Source: Pseudomonadota bacterium
GTDB taxonomy: Bacteria > Pseudomonadota > Gammaproteobacteria > Burkholderiales > Burkholderiaceae_C
Reading direction: 5' to 3'
Assembly: GCA_018241265.1 (NCBI GenBank)
Contig: JAFEEF010000063.1
Span: 1 to 64,000 of the forward strand
DNA: 64,000 nt
Shown piece by piece: positions 1 through 8,885 of this stretch. Both the position numbers and the translations under genes were made by a program. Positions within the stretch are counted from its first letter, which is position 1. Every line of letters starts with the position of its first letter. The notes beneath the pieces are model-generated. The model was not told the DNA's origin. It searched no databases and saw only the letters and a list, made by a program, of their open reading frames with translations.

Positions 1-1
1 G

Positions 2-46
2 GTGCCGGTCGGCCGCGTGCCGTATGGCGTGGTGGTGGTCGAATAG
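2..46 (+). CDS. C-terminal end of an unidentified protein (partial)
   Basis: An open frame enters from the left edge and ends at TAG 44-46. It encodes the last 14 residues, VPVGRVPYGVVVVE. The stop is followed by 23 bases that contain the lanmodulin ribosome-binding site, so this gene and lanM may be co-transcribed. Too little is present to name a family. Confidence 0.35.
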   Translation: MPVGRVPYGVVVVE

Positions 47-69
47 GCTTTCAACGAAGGGAGATCGAC

Positions 70-486
70 ATGAGCAGGAACGTGATCCGAATCGCGATCG
101 CTGCCGGTGCGCTGGCTGCGATCGGCAGCGCATGGGCTGCAGGCGAGCCGACGCAAGCGCAGATCGACGCGGCTTTTGCCAAGGCCGATCCCGACCACGA
201 CGGCACGGTGAGCCGCGCTGAAGCGATGCGCTTCGGCATCTCGAAGGCCGCCTTCGAGCATGCCAATCCGGACAAGGACGGCACGCTCGACAAGAAGGAG
301 TTCGTCGAGGCGATCACCTGGCAGTTCAACCACGCCAACCCCGACAAGGACGGCACGCTCGACCCGAAGGAAGCGCGCAAGGCCGGCATCAAGGCCAAGG
401 GCGCGTTCGAGAAGGCCGATCCGGACAAGGACGGCACGCTGGACCTGGGCGAGTACTTCGAAGCGCTGACTGCGCAGGCGCACTGA
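70..486 (+). CDS. lanM: Lanmodulin-like periplasmic EF-hand protein
   Basis: This 138-residue protein probably binds lanthanide ions in the periplasm. A signal peptide covers residues 1 to about 23 (basic start, Ala-rich core, AWA cleavage site). Four 12-residue EF loops follow at 40-51, 66-77, 90-101 and 117-128. All have Pro at loop position 2, Asp at 3 and 5, Gly6-Thr7 and Glu12; loops 2-4 also have Asp9. Loops 1 and 4 start with Asp, loops 2 and 3 with Asn. Only 12-15 residues separate the loops. Pro2, the extra Asp9 and the short spacing are the marks that distinguish lanmodulin from calmodulin-type proteins, and the length matches the family. AGGGAG precedes the ATG by 6 bases. Gene 503-1393 converges 16 bases downstream. 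Binding preference is inferred from the family; a calcium-binding role is the alternative. Confidence 0.88.
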   Translation: MSRNVIRIAIAAGALAAIGSAWAAGEPTQAQIDAAFAKADPDHDGTVSRAEAMRFGISKAAFEHANPDKDGTLDKKEFVEAITWQFNHANPDKDGTLDPKEARKAGIKAKGAFEKADPDKDGTLDLGEYFEALTAQAH

Positions 487-502
487 CCGATATCGCCCAG
501 GG

Positions 503-1393
503 TCACTCGACCGGCACGGCGAGCTGGCCGTTCAGCGTCGCGCTGCGGTCGGGCGCGCCGGTGAATCGCACGCCGGAGAAATCGAAGGTACGCGCCTCGC
601 CGGCAACGTGCATCTCGAGGCCGCTGCAACCGGCGGCACGGCAAGCGAGGTCGCCGAGCCGCGCTTCACGCACCGCGCCTTCGGCATCGACCGCCACCGT
701 CAGCGTCTGCCCGGCGAGGTCGTCGAAGCGATAGCGCTTCGTGCCGTCGTCGGCGAGTTCGAACCCCGCGCCGCCATCGGCGCAGAAGTCGATCAGCGCG
801 CCGTCCTGCTCGACGACCGCCAGCGACGTCGTGCGGCAGGCCGCACCGGGTGGCGCCTGCAGCGATGCGTGCAGCCGCCACGCAGCCGCATCGCCCTGCA
901 GCATCGCATCGGCGATCTCGATGCGGTATCGGCCGTGCGCATCCGGCCGCGTCAGCGCCATGCCGCTGCAGGGCCTGCACATGAAGCGAAGACCGCCGGC
1001 ATCGACGATGCGCGCCGCCGTGACGCGGCCTTGCGCCGTATCGAGTTCGAGCGACCAGCGCGACAGTCCTTCGGCAGCCGCGCGATAGCGGCGCAGGCTG
1101 CCGCTCTGCGTCGCGGTCATCGGGCCGATGCAGGCGATCTCGTGCTGATCGGCCGACGACAGTTCGAGCGATTCGTGCGGGCAAGCCGGGAACCGCGGAG
1201 ACGCTTGCGTGCCGCTGCCGACCGGCTCGGCCGGCACGCCTTGCGCGGCGATCGGCGGATTCGCCGATGCCGCGCCGGCCGGCACCGCGCGAGAGCCGAT
1301 CGGGCGGGCCTCGTCGCGTGCGAACCGGACGGCGGCGAGCGCGGCCATCAGCAGGACCGCCGCCGTCCAGACCGCGACGCGCCGGCGGCTCAT
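503..1393 (-). CDS. Membrane-anchored Cys-pair repeat protein, type B (cassette 1)
   Basis: This is a 296-residue protein of no recognised family. An N-terminal hydrophobic segment after MSRRR (residues 6-22) suggests a membrane anchor or uncleaved signal. A Pro/Ala-rich linker follows, then two copies of a beta-type unit. Each copy has a close Cys pair: a shortened CRPC in the first and CRAAGC followed by SGL in the second. Between them lie a third Cys region and a motif ending in YRFDDL. It is the counterpart of 22441-23493, sharing TQSGS, FCADGGAGFE and the YRFDDL segment. Its ATG overlaps the stop of the preceding gene (TGATG), so translation is probably coupled. It is the last gene of the leftward operon that begins at TonB receptor 1. 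Function is unknown. Confidence 0.75.
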   Translation of the reverse strand: MSRRRVAVWTAAVLLMAALAAVRFARDEARPIGSRAVPAGAASANPPIAAQGVPAEPVGSGTQASPRFPACPHESLELSSADQHEIACIGPMTATQSGSLRRYRAAAEGLSRWSLELDTAQGRVTAARIVDAGGLRFMCRPCSGMALTRPDAHGRYRIEIADAMLQGDAAAWRLHASLQAPPGAACRTTSLAVVEQDGALIDFCADGGAGFELADDGTKRYRFDDLAGQTLTVAVDAEGAVREARLGDLACRAAGCSGLEMHVAGEARTFDFSGVRFTGAPDRSATLNGQLAVPVE

Positions 1394-2307
1394 CACTCGG
1401 GCAACGTCAGTTGCCCATCGAGCACCATCCAGCCGCCGGCGCCTTGCAGCATCGTGCCGTCCAGCCGCAACCGACGCGCACCGCTGCCATCGGGCATCGC
1501 CAGCGTCACGCCGGCACAGTCGTCGGCGCGACACGCCATGCCGCCGGAGGCTATGGCCTGCAGACGCCCTTGCGCGTCGAGCTCGACGGCGATGCCGCGG
1601 CCGTCGAGATCGGCATAGCGGTACGACGTGCCGCCGTCGTCGCGCACGACGCGGCCGGTGCCGTCGTCGGGGCAGTAGCCGGCGAGCGTGCCGTCGCTGC
1701 GCGCGATCGACAGCCGCTGGCCGGCGCACACGGCTTCGTCGCGTTGCGTCTGCACCGCGACCTCGACCGTGCCGTTCAGCACGAGATCCGCGCCGGCCGT
1801 TGCCGCGTTCAGCACCGCGCGATCGAACACCAGCCGGCGCACCCCCTGCAGATCGGCAGGCCCGATCGAGATGCCGCGGCAGCCCTCCGCGCGACAGGCG
1901 TAGATCGCACCGTCGCTCGTGGCGGTAGCCGATTGCACCTTCTGACCGACGCTCTCGATCCGGACCCGATGCATCACGCTGCCGTAGCCATCGATGCGGT
2001 AGCGGCGCCGGCTGCCGCTGTCGCTGAAGGCCGCATGCACGGCCGGACAGTCGATCGCGAGCGCGCCGATCTGCCAGCGCAACGCGGTCGACGCGCAGGC
2101 AGCGGCCGGTGCAGGCGCATGGGTGGCCACGGGCCGTACCGACAAGGACGACGCCGACGACAGCGCCGCCGCATCTCCGGCCTGCACCGCGTCGATCGGC
2201 CGTTCGATCAGCGAGACGGCGTGCCGCGCCGGTGGCCACCGCCACCAGACGGCCGCGACGAGCGCCAGCCCGGCCACCGCCGAGACGCGCCCGAGGCTCG
2301 TGTTCAT
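1393..2307 (-). CDS. Membrane-anchored Cys-pair repeat protein, type A (cassette 1)
   Basis: This 304-residue exported protein is of unrecognised family. The N-terminus (MNTSLGRVSAVAGLALVAAV) looks like a membrane anchor with no clear cleavage site. The body holds two Cys-pair units, around YACRAEGCRGISIG and MACRADDCAGVTL, each followed by a G-x-R-x-L strand. A conserved YCPDDG motif lies between them. It pairs with 19471-20421 of cassette 2: PADLQGVRR here matches EADLQGMRR there. It overlaps the upstream lipoprotein gene by ATGA and the downstream gene by one base. I infer an outer-face or periplasmic partner of the TonB receptor from context only. Confidence 0.75.
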   Translation of the reverse strand: MNTSLGRVSAVAGLALVAAVWWRWPPARHAVSLIERPIDAVQAGDAAALSSASSLSVRPVATHAPAPAAACASTALRWQIGALAIDCPAVHAAFSDSGSRRRYRIDGYGSVMHRVRIESVGQKVQSATATSDGAIYACRAEGCRGISIGPADLQGVRRLVFDRAVLNAATAGADLVLNGTVEVAVQTQRDEAVCAGQRLSIARSDGTLAGYCPDDGTGRVVRDDGGTSYRYADLDGRGIAVELDAQGRLQAIASGGMACRADDCAGVTLAMPDGSGARRLRLDGTMLQGAGGWMVLDGQLTLPE

Positions 2308-4280
2308 GGGCGGCGCGACGCGCGCAGCGCCGCGGGTGTCGGCGCGGGCACGACGAAGCTGCCGCTCGCCGTGGCGGTGCGCGCGCCGGTCGGATAGCCG
2401 TCGGCTTCGACGATGTGCAGCACGCTGCCGGTGAACGTCACCGTGCGCTGGCCCGTGCCGTCGGGCGCCGATACGGCGACGCCGCCGCAGTCGCCCATGC
2501 AGCCGAAGCTCTCGCCGAACGAATAGGCGATCGTCGCCGACACGACCGCGCCGCCGGCATCGGTGTTCACCGTGACGTCGCCGGCGCCGAAGTTGTTCAT
2601 CGTGAGCACCAGGCTGCCGTCGGCTTGCTGCGTCGCACCGATCACGCCGCCGATGAGATCGGCGCAGCTTCCGAACGTATAGGGCTCGTCGGCCGGCGTC
2701 ACGTCGACCTGGTTCGAGAGCGACCCGCAGTCGCTCGCCAGCACCGGGAAGAACGTGCCGGTATCCATGGCCGAGATGTAGATGCCGGTGAAGGTCGCCT
2801 TCAAGGTCGCGAACGTCGTCGTCGACAGGCTGCCGTCGGACGCGACCGCCGCGAGCTGCGTGCCGTCGAACGTGATCGTCCGGATCTCGGCCGTGAAGCC
2901 GAAGTCGGTGTTGATCGTCGGCGGACCGACCGTGACGCCGTTGCAGGCACCGGCGCGGCACTTGTAGTCGATGTCGTAGCCGGTCGGCAGGCCGTTCTCG
3001 TCGAACGTCTGGCGCGTCGCCGTGACGCTGACGAACGTGCCGCCGTTCAGCACCACGCTGACGGTGGTGGGCTGTGCGACCGGCGCCAAGCCGTTGCTGC
3101 CGGTCACGTTGCGGAACGGATAGGTGCCGTAGGTCGTGCTGCCCTGCGCGGTGACGAAGGTCGCCGCGATGCCGAAGGTGTTGGCGCCGTCGCTGATGTC
3201 GACGCAATCGGCGATCACGCTGCGATCGGGCTGTATCAGGAAGTAGCGGTTGTCGCTGCACGGCAAGCTGGGCAGCACGACGCCCGGGACCGCGGTGGCC
3301 AGCGCGCCGTCGATGACGACCGTCCCGCCGCCGCCGGTCAGCGGCGCGGCGTCGAACGTGATGACGCGCGTCAGGTCGGTCGCCGCGGCGCCGACGGTGA
3401 TCCCGCTGCAGGCCGTGCCGCTGCAGGCGTAGCTCGCGCCGGCACTCGTCGCGTAGCTGGCCGACAGCACCGCCTGGTCGCGCACGCGCAGCGCCAGCAC
3501 GTCGCCGCCGGTCGTCGTGTAGACGTCGTCGAGCACGGTCGGGTCGGCGTCCTCGGGATCGGACGTGCGCCGGGCCGGACAGAAGCGCACCGCCGTGCCG
3601 TCGACCGTGAGGTCGAGGCGGCCCTCGATGCACAGATGCTCCTCGTTGACGAAGCTCGCCACCATCGCGTCGTAGGCGTCGCTGCCGAGCGCCGCGATGC
3701 GCGCATCGAGCGCGGTCAGCGTGTCGTACATCGGATCGCCCGCCGTCGCGGCAAAGGGCGTCGTGATGAAGCTCTGCGTCCCGGTCTTCACCGTGACGCC
3801 GACGGTCTGTTCGAGGAAGGCGGTGACGTCGGCCTGCGCCGACGCGATGCCGGCCTCGGTGATGCGCGCGCTCAGTGCCGTGCTGGTCGCGCCGTACGAC
3901 GTGAACGCGGTCTGCGCATCCTGCCCGAGCAGGGCCGAGGTCAAGAGGGTCGTCAGCGCGGTGACGTTGGCATGCCCGGCCGCGATGGCGACCGTCACGC
4001 CGTCGACGCCGAAGCTCAGCATGTAAGGCGCCGTCAGGTCCTGCACGACGATGCTGTAGTCGTCGGTGCCGCCGAACGGCGCGCTGGTGCGCTGCGTCCC
4101 GCCGGCACCCTTGGCGATCAGGCTGCCGGTATAGACCGCGGCGCCGTCCATCGCGATGCCCGTCAGCGACGGCTGCTCGACCGGCGTCTGCGCCGGCTGT
4201 CCGCCGCCGCCGCCGCACGCCGCCAGCATCGCCGACAGGGACCAGGCGGCGAGCCGCCGCCAGCGCATGAACGACGCCAT
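2304..4280 (-). CDS. Large lipoprotein with three Cys-pair repeats (cassette 1)
   Basis: This 658-residue protein is a predicted lipoprotein: the signal peptide ends in the lipobox LAAC at residues 18-21, followed by a Gly run. Residues about 35-190 resemble an N-terminal domain common in Burkholderiales lipoproteins, with short strands, an ANVTALTTLLTSAL segment and DPMYDTL. Three Cys-pair units follow (YACSGTACSGITVG, YKCRAGACNGVTVG, FGCMGDCGGVAV). The protein ends in a GxRTATASGSF strand shared with its paralogs at 11978-13966 and 20418-22424. MRWRR, four codons later, is an alternative start. It follows the 288-residue gene by 14 bases and overlaps the next gene by ATGA. Role unknown; perhaps a surface substrate-capture protein. 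Confidence 0.78.
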   Translation of the reverse strand: MASFMRWRRLAAWSLSAMLAACGGGGGQPAQTPVEQPSLTGIAMDGAAVYTGSLIAKGAGGTQRTSAPFGGTDDYSIVVQDLTAPYMLSFGVDGVTVAIAAGHANVTALTTLLTSALLGQDAQTAFTSYGATSTALSARITEAGIASAQADVTAFLEQTVGVTVKTGTQSFITTPFAATAGDPMYDTLTALDARIAALGSDAYDAMVASFVNEEHLCIEGRLDLTVDGTAVRFCPARRTSDPEDADPTVLDDVYTTTGGDVLALRVRDQAVLSASYATSAGASYACSGTACSGITVGAAATDLTRVITFDAAPLTGGGGTVVIDGALATAVPGVVLPSLPCSDNRYFLIQPDRSVIADCVDISDGANTFGIAATFVTAQGSTTYGTYPFRNVTGSNGLAPVAQPTTVSVVLNGGTFVSVTATRQTFDENGLPTGYDIDYKCRAGACNGVTVGPPTINTDFGFTAEIRTITFDGTQLAAVASDGSLSTTTFATLKATFTGIYISAMDTGTFFPVLASDCGSLSNQVDVTPADEPYTFGSCADLIGGVIGATQQADGSLVLTMNNFGAGDVTVNTDAGGAVVSATIAYSFGESFGCMGDCGGVAVSAPDGTGQRTVTFTGSVLHIVEADGYPTGARTATASGSFVVPAPTPAALRASRRP

Positions 4281-4294
4281 CGGTCAGCCGGCCG

Positions 4295-5161
4295 TCAGGG
4301 GTTGCAGACGTAGGCCGAGGCCTGGATGTTCTGGTTGATCTGGCCTTCCTCGCCGCCCTCCCAGTACTTGACCTTGAACACCTGGCGCACGGGATTGAAG
4401 CCGCCCGGGCAGACCTGGCGCGCATAGAGCCAAGGCGACCACTGGCTGCTCTTCGACGTCGTGCCGTTGGCGTCCGGGTCGAAGACGTTGGTGTCGGACT
4501 GGAACATGATCTGCGTCGCGTTGCGGTCGCCGGTCGCGACGAGGTTGGTGTAGTTCGCGTTGCCCGGCGGCGTGATCTGGTTCAGCCCCTTGTAGGTCTT
4601 GCCGGCGTACTCGAGGTACTTGTAGGCGAGCGCGACATCGGGGTTCGTGCTGCCGGCGGTCGTGCCCATGAAGTAGCCGATGTCGGTCGGGTTGGTGCCG
4701 CGGATCGCGCGGAAGATGTTGTTGATCTCGAAGCACTGCGTCGTCGCGCCGCTCCACGTCGGGCAATGCGTGTTCTTCGGCGACGGCGTGCCGTTCATGT
4801 AGGCGCGGCTCGCGATGATGTAGGTGTTGGACGTGTCGCAGGTCGTGCCGGTGCCCTTGCAGTAGACGCGGTCGTAGAGCGTGCCGACGTTGACCGAATT
4901 GACGGTGATGGGCACGCCTTCGACGGCACCGGTCATCGCCTTGGCCTTCAGGATGTAGCCCGGGATCGCGGCCGAGCCCGGCAGGCCGGTGAGCTTGCAG
5001 GTCGTGAGCGTCGGCGACTGGTGCTGCAACGGCGGCGTGCCGACCTTCGGGTTGCAGGTGGCGAGCGGCGCGCCGCTGTTGGACACGGTCACCCAGTCGG
5101 CATGCGCCGGCAGGCCGGCAAAGGCCGCGAGCGCGGCGGCGGAGACGAGTCGCAAGGTCAT
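4295..5161 (-). CDS. Exported protein with acidic DPDA loop, long form (cassette 1)
   Basis: This 288-residue protein has a clear signal peptide (MTLRL...AHA, about 21 residues) and an AGGAG ribosome-binding site. No family was recognised. It is strongly similar to 18483-19448 and more distantly to 5208-5945 and 17714-18421. The shared framework is an N-terminal CNP, a Cys before LPG, VNSVNVGTLYDRVYC, an FEINNIFR segment, GKTYKGLNQ, and an acidic loop DTNVFDPDANG followed by WSPWL. Eight Cys residues suggest disulfides in the periplasm or outside the cell. The acidic loop could hold a hard metal ion, but that is inference. It sits between the short-form paralog and the lipoprotein in one operon. 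Confidence 0.75.
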   Translation of the reverse strand: MTLRLVSAAALAAFAGLPAHADWVTVSNSGAPLATCNPKVGTPPLQHQSPTLTTCKLTGLPGSAAIPGYILKAKAMTGAVEGVPITVNSVNVGTLYDRVYCKGTGTTCDTSNTYIIASRAYMNGTPSPKNTHCPTWSGATTQCFEINNIFRAIRGTNPTDIGYFMGTTAGSTNPDVALAYKYLEYAGKTYKGLNQITPPGNANYTNLVATGDRNATQIMFQSDTNVFDPDANGTTSKSSQWSPWLYARQVCPGGFNPVRQVFKVKYWEGGEEGQINQNIQASAYVCNP

Positions 5162-5207
5162 GAGGGATCTCCTCGAAAGTGGGTCGCAGATGTGGCGGTC
5201 GTGACGT

Positions 5208-5945
5208 TCAGTTGCCGCCGCCGTCGCCGGAAGGCACGCCGCGCGGCTGGTAGCCCGACGTGTAGAGATCGACGGCCTGCGTCACGTCCTCGACGTCGGA
5301 GTTCAGCAGCCGGATGCCGAAGCTGTTCAACGCGGCGCCCAGCGGCGCGCGCGTCTTCACCAGCAGCCAGGGCGAGTTCGGGCTGCTCATGCCGTCCGGA
5401 TCGGCGGCATTCACGTCGACCCGAAAATCGGCCCAGGTCGGCGCCAGACGCGGTTGCGGGTTGGTGTATTCGTTCAGGCCCTTCGACGTGCGGCCGCTCT
5501 GCAGCAGCGCCTTGGTCGCATCGCCCCAGTAGTAGGCGATCGCGACGGCCTGCTTCGGCAGCGTGCGGCGGAAGATGTCGTTGACGTTGAACGACAGGCC
5601 GCTCGAATCCCAGACCTCGGCGTTGACCTGCACCTGCACGCCGAAGATGAACTGCGTCGGATCGCTGGCGAGACGCCAGACCTTCTCGCTCAAGGTACCG
5701 ATCGTCACGTCGTTGATGATCACCGGCGCGCTGCGCGACGCGACGATCGCGTAGCCGGACTCGCCGGGCAGGCTCGTCACGAGGCAATCGGTGCCGGCCG
5801 GATCGTTGGTCGGGTTGCAGGCGGTCAGCACGTCGCCGCCGAAGGTCGACGGCAGGGTGATGTAGCCGGCAGCCATGGCCGGTGCGGCCGCGGTCCAGGC
5901 GAACGCCGCGAGCAGCAGCGGGCGGTACGGGAACGGATGTTTCAT
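5208..5945 (-). CDS. Exported protein with acidic loop, short form (cassette 1)
   Basis: This 245-residue secreted protein is of unrecognised family. The signal peptide is residues 1-25 (PAMA-AG cleavage), and AAGGAG lies 7-8 bases before the ATG. The mature part starts with GYITLPSTFGG and has CNP, CLVTSLPGESGY, INDVTIGTLSEKVW, NVNDIFRR and SKGLNEYT. It also has an acidic stretch, DVNAADPDG, before SPWLLVKTRA, and a Gly-rich tail. Paralog 17714-18421 keeps the order but has NANGAGSGG in place of the acidic stretch. It is the first gene after TonB receptor 1, 79 bases downstream, a position also seen in cassette 2. A ligand-carrier role would fit the context but is unproven. Confidence 0.75.
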   Translation of the reverse strand: MKHPFPYRPLLLAAFAWTAAAPAMAAGYITLPSTFGGDVLTACNPTNDPAGTDCLVTSLPGESGYAIVASRSAPVIINDVTIGTLSEKVWRLASDPTQFIFGVQVQVNAEVWDSSGLSFNVNDIFRRTLPKQAVAIAYYWGDATKALLQSGRTSKGLNEYTNPQPRLAPTWADFRVDVNAADPDGMSSPNSPWLLVKTRAPLGAALNSFGIRLLNSDVEDVTQAVDLYTSGYQPRGVPSGDGGGN

Positions 5946-6024
5946 GTGCAGTCTCCTTGCGTCTTGCTGAAGGGCGGCCGCTCGTGACGGCCTGGTTGGA
6001 AAGCGATCGGTTTCGCGCGCCGCA

Positions 6025-8796
6025 TCAGCGCCCGTCGAGCTCGTAGTTCACGCTGACGAAGAAGCCGCGCGGCGAACCCGGCCCGACATAGGTCGTGTTC
6101 TGCCATTCGGCCGAGTTGTAGTTCCAGCCGCTCGGTCCGATCGCGCCGTGCACCGACGGCGAGAACGGGTTGACGCCGAGCCGGCCGGCGGTGAAGTACT
6201 TGCGGTCGAGCAGGTTCGTGATCTGCAGCCCGACGCTGAGCCGCTGGGTCACGCGGTAGGTCGTGTCGAGGTTGAAGATCGCGTAGCCCGGCACGCGGCC
6301 GCTGTCGGTGAACGGGCGCCCGGGCCGCACCGGCAACTGCAGGAAGCCGCCGGCGCATTGGCCGCAGTAATAAAGGCCGGTCTGCTGGTCGGTGCCGGCC
6401 GGCTGGTGCAGGTTGTTCTCGTTGCCGCGCACGAACGAGTCCGAACGCGCCAGCATCGCGAGGCCGAACTGCAGCGCCGGCGTCGCATGCCACGTGACCT
6501 TGCCGTTGAACGCATGCTGCGGTATGCCCGGCATGCGCGCGCCCGGATCGATGCGGATCATCTGGTAGGTGCCGCGGCCCTGGTTCGCCGTGGCGCCCGC
6601 CGTCGGCAACGTGCCCTGCCCTGCCAGCTCGGGGTTGTTGGCGGCGGCCTGCGAGTTCTGGTTGAAGTCGGCGCTGCTGTTGTGCGGGCTGACGGTATAG
6701 AACGTCGACTCGAACGTCGCGTCGGTGTACGAGTAGCCGAGCTTCAGGTCGAACGGCCCGACGCTGCCGTCGATGCCGAGCTCGAGGCCCTGGCGACGCG
6801 TCTTGCCGATCGTGTCGAAGTAGCTGCGGTTGTCGCCGACGCCGACGAAGTAGATGTCGTTGGTCAGGTCGGTGCGGTAGAGGCTCGCACTCCAGTTCCA
6901 GCGGTCGAGGAGCCGCCCGCGCGCGCCGATCTCGCCCGAGGTCGAGCGGATCTGCGGCAGGTACGGATCGCCCGACAAGGTCGTCGGCAGGTTGCAGCCC
7001 GGGCCGACCAGGCTGCGCGGCGCGGTGCCGATCGAGTGCTGCTCGGCGCCCGAGCCCACGATCAGCGGCACCGGCGTGCTGTCGAACGCGCAGCCGAGCT
7101 CGACCACCGACGGCACGCGCGCGCCGCGGCTCAGGTTGCCGTAGAGGTCGAGGTCGGGCTGCGGCAGCCAGTTGATGCCGAGCGACGGATTGAACGACGT
7201 GTAGCGGAAGCCTTCGGCGGTCTGCGTCGTCAGATCGACGTTGTCGTCGAGGCCCTGCGTGCCGGTGATCAGCTCGTGCAGCTCGACGTTGGCCGCCGAC
7301 GTGCGCACCGCCAGGTGGCTGTCCGTCGTCGTGTAGTTGTAGCGCGCTGCCGCCGTCACGAAGAGATTGCTCGCCGCGGTCCAGGTCTCGCTGGCGAACA
7401 GGCTGATCGTCGTCTCGGTGCCGCTGAAGTCGTTGCCGGGGATCTGGTGCGAGGCCGCGTAATACTGCGGGTCGATCTCGTCGGGCGCAAGGTAGACCTG
7501 ATGCGCCGCGTCGATCAGGCCGAGCTGCTGCACCATCGTGTAGGTCGCGCGGCTGCGGTCCACCGATGCGCCGACCATGAACTTGTGGCGGTCGAGGTTC
7601 CAGTTCGCCTGCAGCGCGATGCCGTCGGTCTTCTGCTGCAGCGACGTCGTCGTGAGCAGCCCGATCGGCGTGCCGTCGACGACGCCGGTGCCGTTGGCCT
7701 GGCCGTCGACGAGGCTGCTCTGGTTCGCGCCGTTGCGCGTGCGGACGCCGCCGGGCGCGGTCGGATCCTCGATGAAGTCCTTGCTCGCCTGGAAGTCGTC
7801 GAAGCCTTCGTAGATGTCGCCGTTCAGGCCGTCGCGGTCGCTCTGCCGGTGGTAGACGCGGCCGACGATGTTGATCCGGTCCGAGACATCGAGCTCGCCG
7901 GACAGCGACAGCTGCCAAAGCCGGTTGACGCTGCGGTCCGGCGACGTGAACACCGTCTCGGGACGCTGGTCGTAGAGCTCGATCGGGATCAGGCCGTTGC
8001 CGACCAGCGTGTTGTCGGCCGCGAGCAGGCTGGCGGTGATCGATCCCTTCGGCAGCACCAGGTCGCCGCGGCCGAAGAACTGCCGCACGCGCGACGGCGA
8101 ATCGTCGCGCCAGCCGCGCTCGTCGAAGACATTGAGCGCCGCGAAGCCGGCGAGCGTGTCGTCGTGTGCGCCTCCTGACAGCGTCACCTGCGTGCGGCCC
8201 CACGAGCCGGCGAGCACGGAGGCTTCGAGGCCGGGCGCCGTGTAGCCGCTCTTCGTGCGCAGCGACAACGCGCCGCCCAAGGTGTTCAGCCCGAACAGCG
8301 GGTTCGAGCCGGGGAAGAGATCGAAGCGCTCGATCGCGGCCAACGGAATCAGGTCCCAGTTGACGACGTCGCCGAACGGCTCGTTGACGCGCACGCCGTC
8401 GAAGAAGACCGAAAGGCCCTGCGGCGTGCCGACCTGCGGGCTCGCGGTGAAGCCCCGGTAGTTCACGTCCATCTGGAACGGGTTGCCGGCGTAGTCGTTC
8501 GCGCTGACGCCCTGCATCTGCGCGTTCATGTAGTCGCCGATGTTCAGCGACTTGGCGTCCTTGATGTCGCGTGCCGTGGCGCTCTGCAGGTTGGCCGGAA
8601 TCTGGTCCGGCGTGAGGCTCAGCCCGGGCAGCGGGCTGATGTCGATCGGCCGCTTGCCGCGCACGAGCACGGGTTGCAGCTGCGTCGTGGGCGCGCTCGC
8701 TCCGGCATCGGGCGGCGCCGCGGCCTGCTGGGCGGCCGCGACCTGGCAGGCCGTGCCGATGACGACGCCCGGCGCGATCTTGCGGATGCGGAGCAA
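6025..8796 (-). CDS. TonB-dependent receptor 1 (LanA-like in style)
   Basis: This is an outer-membrane TonB-dependent receptor: plug in the first 200 residues, then a 22-strand barrel. Landmarks are a VLVRGKRPIDI segment, LNIGDYMNAQMQGV, VNYRGFTASP, FFDGVRVNEPFGDVVNWDL and NPLFGLNTLGGALSL; the C-terminus is VNYELDGR. Substrate cannot be read from sequence. The neighbouring lanmodulin and XoxF-type genes suggest lanthanide or a lanthanide carrier. The open frame continues up to 9027, but a promoter-like element sits at 8886-8953, so I chose TTG 8796. That start gives a signal peptide (MLRIRK plus hydrophobic core) and 923 residues, close to paralogs of 927 and 930. No convincing ribosome-binding site precedes it, so the start is the weak point. 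It is closer to receptor 3 than to receptor 2. Confidence 0.85.
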   Translation of the reverse strand: MLRIRKIAPGVVIGTACQVAAAQQAAAPPDAGASAPTTQLQPVLVRGKRPIDISPLPGLSLTPDQIPANLQSATARDIKDAKSLNIGDYMNAQMQGVSANDYAGNPFQMDVNYRGFTASPQVGTPQGLSVFFDGVRVNEPFGDVVNWDLIPLAAIERFDLFPGSNPLFGLNTLGGALSLRTKSGYTAPGLEASVLAGSWGRTQVTLSGGAHDDTLAGFAALNVFDERGWRDDSPSRVRQFFGRGDLVLPKGSITASLLAADNTLVGNGLIPIELYDQRPETVFTSPDRSVNRLWQLSLSGELDVSDRINIVGRVYHRQSDRDGLNGDIYEGFDDFQASKDFIEDPTAPGGVRTRNGANQSSLVDGQANGTGVVDGTPIGLLTTTSLQQKTDGIALQANWNLDRHKFMVGASVDRSRATYTMVQQLGLIDAAHQVYLAPDEIDPQYYAASHQIPGNDFSGTETTISLFASETWTAASNLFVTAAARYNYTTTDSHLAVRTSAANVELHELITGTQGLDDNVDLTTQTAEGFRYTSFNPSLGINWLPQPDLDLYGNLSRGARVPSVVELGCAFDSTPVPLIVGSGAEQHSIGTAPRSLVGPGCNLPTTLSGDPYLPQIRSTSGEIGARGRLLDRWNWSASLYRTDLTNDIYFVGVGDNRSYFDTIGKTRRQGLELGIDGSVGPFDLKLGYSYTDATFESTFYTVSPHNSSADFNQNSQAAANNPELAGQGTLPTAGATANQGRGTYQMIRIDPGARMPGIPQHAFNGKVTWHATPALQFGLAMLARSDSFVRGNENNLHQPAGTDQQTGLYYCGQCAGGFLQLPVRPGRPFTDSGRVPGYAIFNLDTTYRVTQRLSVGLQITNLLDRKYFTAGRLGVNPFSPSVHGAIGPSGWNYNSAEWQNTTYVGPGSPRGFFVSVNYELDGR

Positions 8797-8885
8797 TCGA
8801 CGTGTCGGAGCCCGCTTCGGAGTCGGTGCGAGAACCAGGGAACAACTCCACGATGACGCATGGAAGAAGGAAGGCTGTCCAACGC

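Noticed and set aside
70-486. Calmodulin-like or calerythrin-like calcium protein
   Set aside because: EF loops are too close together and all carry Pro at position 2, which fits lanmodulin rather than paired calcium EF hands.
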